Positions 60,440-64,000 of a stretch of DNA of 64,000 nt are shown here, piece after piece. The notes under the pieces are model-generated. The model worked only from the letters and a program-made list of their open reading frames with translations, was not told where the DNA came from and did not search any database. The stretch lies in the NCBI RefSeq assembly GCF_036687315.1, contig NZ_CP144683.1:1674001-1738000 (forward strand). Direction: 5' to 3'. Source of the DNA: Sphingopyxis sp. TUF1. GTDB taxonomy: Bacteria; Pseudomonadota; Alphaproteobacteria; Sphingomonadales; Sphingomonadaceae. Position 1 is the stretch's first letter; each line of letters starts with the position of its first letter. A program made the position numbers and the translations under genes.

Positions 60440-61243
60440 ATGAACCTCCAAAACATGTTCGGCCTCGACGGCCGCATCGCGCTCGTCACCGGCGGCTCGC
60501 GCGGCATCGGCAAGATGATCGTCGAGGGCTATCTCGCCGCGGGCTGTGCGCGGGTGTACATTTCCGCGCGCAAGACCGCGCAGATCGAGGAAGCCGTCGC
60601 CGATTTCGAAACGCGCTATCCCGGCAAGGTCATCGGGCTTCCGGTCGATCTCGCCACGGTCGAAGGCTGCCGCGCGCTCGCCAAGGAACTCGAAGCGCGC
60701 GAGGAACGCCTCGACATCCTCGTCAACAACGCCGGCGCGGCGTGGGGCGAACCCTTCGAGGGTTTCCCTGAGGCCGGCTGGGACAAGGTGATGGACATCA
60801 ACGTCAAATCGCCCTTCTTCCTGACGCAGGCGCTCCACGGGCTGCTCAAGGCCGGCGGCACCGCCGATCGCCCGGCAAAGGTCATCAACATCGGCTCGAT
60901 CGACGGCATGCGCCTCAATCCGTGGGAAACTTACAGCTACCACGCGTCGAAGGCGGCGATCCTCTACCTCACCAAGCGCATGGCCGCGCGGCTCGTCACC
61001 GATCATATCCTCGTCACCGCGATCGCGCCGGGCGCCTTCCAGTCAGACATGAACAAGGCCGCGCGCGACCATGGCGATGCGGTCGCCAAGAGCATTCCGG
61101 TGAAGCGCATCGGCGTGCCCGAGGACATGGCCGGCGCCGCGATCTTCCTCGCGTCGAAGGCGGGCGACTATGTCGTCGGCGACACGATTACCGTCGATGG
61201 CGGGCTCGTCCACGGCGATCTGAAGACCAGCATCGACGCCTGA
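60440..61243 (+). CDS. Short-chain dehydrogenase/reductase
   Basis: A 267-aa SDR with VTGGSRGIGKMIVEGYLAAG, an Arg-Lys after strand 2 (YISARKTAQI) that suggests NADP use, NNAGAAWGEPFEGFPEAGWD and the active site YHASKAAILYLTKRMA. It resembles RhlG/FabG-like 3-ketoacyl reductases. It follows the dehydrogenase pair across repeat F with AAAAAGGA before the ATG, and may be co-transcribed with them. Substrate unknown. Confidence 0.85.
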   Translation: MNLQNMFGLDGRIALVTGGSRGIGKMIVEGYLAAGCARVYISARKTAQIEEAVADFETRYPGKVIGLPVDLATVEGCRALAKELEAREERLDILVNNAGAAWGEPFEGFPEAGWDKVMDINVKSPFFLTQALHGLLKAGGTADRPAKVINIGSIDGMRLNPWETYSYHASKAAILYLTKRMAARLVTDHILVTAIAPGAFQSDMNKAARDHGDAVAKSIPVKRIGVPEDMAGAAIFLASKAGDYVVGDTITVDGGLVHGDLKTSIDA

Positions 61244-61258
61244 CACGACCTTCTTTTC

Positions 61259-61336
61259 ATCGTCACCCCGGACTTGATCCGGGGTCCGCGACCGCGCGGG
61301 CGGAATGGATGCCGGATCAAGTCCGGCATGACGATG
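61259..61336. repeat. Intergenic palindromic repeat (family E)
   Basis: Inverted repeat with arms ATCGTCACCCCGGACTTGAT and GATCAAGTCCGGCATGACGA around a GC-rich centre. It lies 15 bases after the SDR stop and probably forms the 3' end of that transcript. Confidence 0.8.
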
Positions 61337-61344
61337 CAGGGAAA

Positions 61345-61373
61345 TTGACTCTTCAACTCCTTGGTGTATTATA
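61345..61373 (+). promoter_or_regulatory. Probable promoter of the small lipoprotein gene
   Basis: A -35-like TTGACT (61345-61350) is followed by TATTAT or ATTATA (61367-61373) at a spacing of 16-17 bases. The -10 region falls inside the left half of a 36-base inverted repeat. Confidence 0.5.
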
Positions 61374-61392
61374 TCAATAATGCACCAAGGAG
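61357..61392 (+). promoter_or_regulatory. Long inverted repeat covering the lipoprotein ribosome binding site
   Basis: CTCCTTGGTG (61357-61366) is exactly complementary to CACCAAGGAG (61383-61392). Five further pairs (one G-U) extend the stem to 15 bp with a 6-base loop. The right arm includes the Shine-Dalgarno AAGGAG of the gene at 61400. If transcribed in full it would hide the ribosome binding site; as DNA it could be an operator. Confidence 0.65.
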
Positions 61393-61399
61393 ATAGTCC

Positions 61400-61918
61400 A
61401 TGCGTCTTGCCGTCCTCATTCTCCCGATGATGCTCCTCGCCGCCTGCGGATCAGAGGAGAAGAAAGCCGATGACAGCACCGAAATCGCGATCAACGCGGG
61501 CGACGAAGGCGGCGGAATCCAGATCAAGTCGGGCGCCGACGGTGGCAAGCTGAAGATCGACGCCGACGGCGTCAATATCGGGCTCGACATCCCCGATGTC
61601 GGCGATCTCGATATTGGCCAGGATTTCGACATCGACGGGGTCGGGCTTTATCCCGGCAGCAAGATCACCAGCATGGACATCGACGCGAGCGACAAAAACG
61701 GGTCGGACAAAGCCACCGCGAAATTCGGCTTCACCGCACCCGCTGCGCCGGCGATCGCCGCCGACTGGATGGCCGGCGAATTCGCGAAAAAGGGCATCAA
61801 AATCACGCGCAGCGGCGACGCGCTGGCGGGCACGGCCAAGGATGGCGATGATTTCACCATCCGTTTCAGCCCCGACGGCGAGGCTGCGAAGGGCGAAGTG
61901 TTAATAACTGAGGGCTGA
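61400..61918 (+). CDS. Small putative lipoprotein
   Basis: A 172-aa predicted lipoprotein with signal MRLAVLILPMMLLAACGSEE (lipobox LAAC). The mature protein begins with an acidic, Gly/Asp/Ile-rich stretch (GGKLKIDADGVNIGLDIPDV and following residues) with short pseudo-repeats of the form DIxDVGDLDIG, then a compact alpha/beta segment (IAADWMAGEFAKKGIKITRS). I do not recognise the family; similar Asp/Gly-rich lipoproteins occur in sphingomonads. It stands alone between repeats E and A3 behind its own promoter and hairpin. Confidence 0.75.
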   Translation: MRLAVLILPMMLLAACGSEEKKADDSTEIAINAGDEGGGIQIKSGADGGKLKIDADGVNIGLDIPDVGDLDIGQDFDIDGVGLYPGSKITSMDIDASDKNGSDKATAKFGFTAPAAPAIAADWMAGEFAKKGIKITRSGDALAGTAKDGDDFTIRFSPDGEAAKGEVLITEG

Positions 61919-61938
61919 GGGCCAGCCCAAGCCCACCT

Positions 61939-62011
61939 CCGTTTGTGTCGAGCGAAGTCGAGACACGCTTGCGCGGCGCCGACGTGTCTCGACTTCGCTC
62001 GACACAAACGG
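61939..62011. repeat. Palindromic repeat family A, copy 3 (perfect arms)
   Basis: Two perfectly complementary 29-base arms (61939-61967 and 61983-62011; left arm starts CCGTTTGTGTCGAGCGAAGT) flank a 15-base loop. It lies between the convergent lipoprotein and ppc genes. It is the most intact of the three family A copies and therefore possibly the youngest. Confidence 0.9.
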
Positions 62012-62029
62012 GACGTGATTGACTGGTCG

Positions 62030-64000
<1,971 letters not shown>

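Noticed and set aside
57891..60440. An 849-codon minus-strand frame.
   Set aside because: It is antisense to the two acyl-CoA dehydrogenases, which have full motifs. The frame has no recognisable domain.

Overview
The window looks like chromosome from a GC-rich alphaproteobacterium of the Sphingomonadales, most like Sphingopyxis or a close sphingomonad. The grounds are protein families and layout: an imuA-imuB-dnaE2 mutagenesis cassette behind an alphaproteobacterial LexA box, TonB-dependent carbohydrate uptake, clusters of acyl-CoA genes, and many intergenic palindromic repeats. No database search was possible, so the taxon is an inference. I see no rRNA, tRNA, CRISPR array, insertion sequence or phage gene.

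Layout. 1-307: a terminator and a palindromic repeat. 308-5.9 kb (minus): imuA-imuB-dnaE2, the SOS translesion cassette. 6.1-11.8 kb (minus): a tripartite RND efflux pump. 12.0-31.2 kb: a pectin and galacturonate utilisation locus. It holds a LacI regulator, an RpiB-type isomerase with KduD and KdgK, a secreted carboxylesterase, an acetylesterase-like hydrolase, a cupin, a pectate lyase, a TonB receptor, a GH43 enzyme, altronate dehydratase, a hydratase, a hexuronate MFS transporter, uronate isomerase and a tagaturonate/fructuronate reductase. Its three divergent promoter regions carry five copies of one palindrome with core ACCGGT, which suggests a single LacI regulon. Both pectin branches, unsaturated uronate through KduD and galacturonate through UxaC-UxaB-UxaA, meet at 2-keto-3-deoxygluconate, the KdgK substrate.

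31.3-39.1 kb: a LysR regulator divergent from a valine/isobutyrate degradation operon (mmsA, isobutyryl-CoA dehydrogenase, HIBYL-CoA hydrolase, enoyl-CoA hydratase, mmsB) that is interrupted by two small lipoproteins and a YunG-like protein. 39.2-46.8 kb: housekeeping and sulfur genes (ppa, mscS, metC-like, chrA, sseA, a proline-rich membrane protein, queF, a thioesterase). 46.9-61.2 kb: an acyl-CoA catabolic region with a FadJ-type bifunctional enzyme, a class C esterase, four SDRs, an alcohol dehydrogenase, a GPH-type transporter and three acyl-CoA dehydrogenases. A phosphotransferase gene and an acyl-CoA dehydrogenase with a DGPDEVH tail look like the two halves of ACAD10/ACAD11 (LvaA/LvaC-like), so 4-hydroxyacyl-CoA degradation is a plausible role. 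Three promoters here share a 16-bp palindrome of the form TTKAC-R-N4-Y-GTAAA.

61.4-64 kb: a small lipoprotein behind a long hairpin that covers its ribosome binding site, and the C-terminal part of PEP carboxylase, cut by the window edge.
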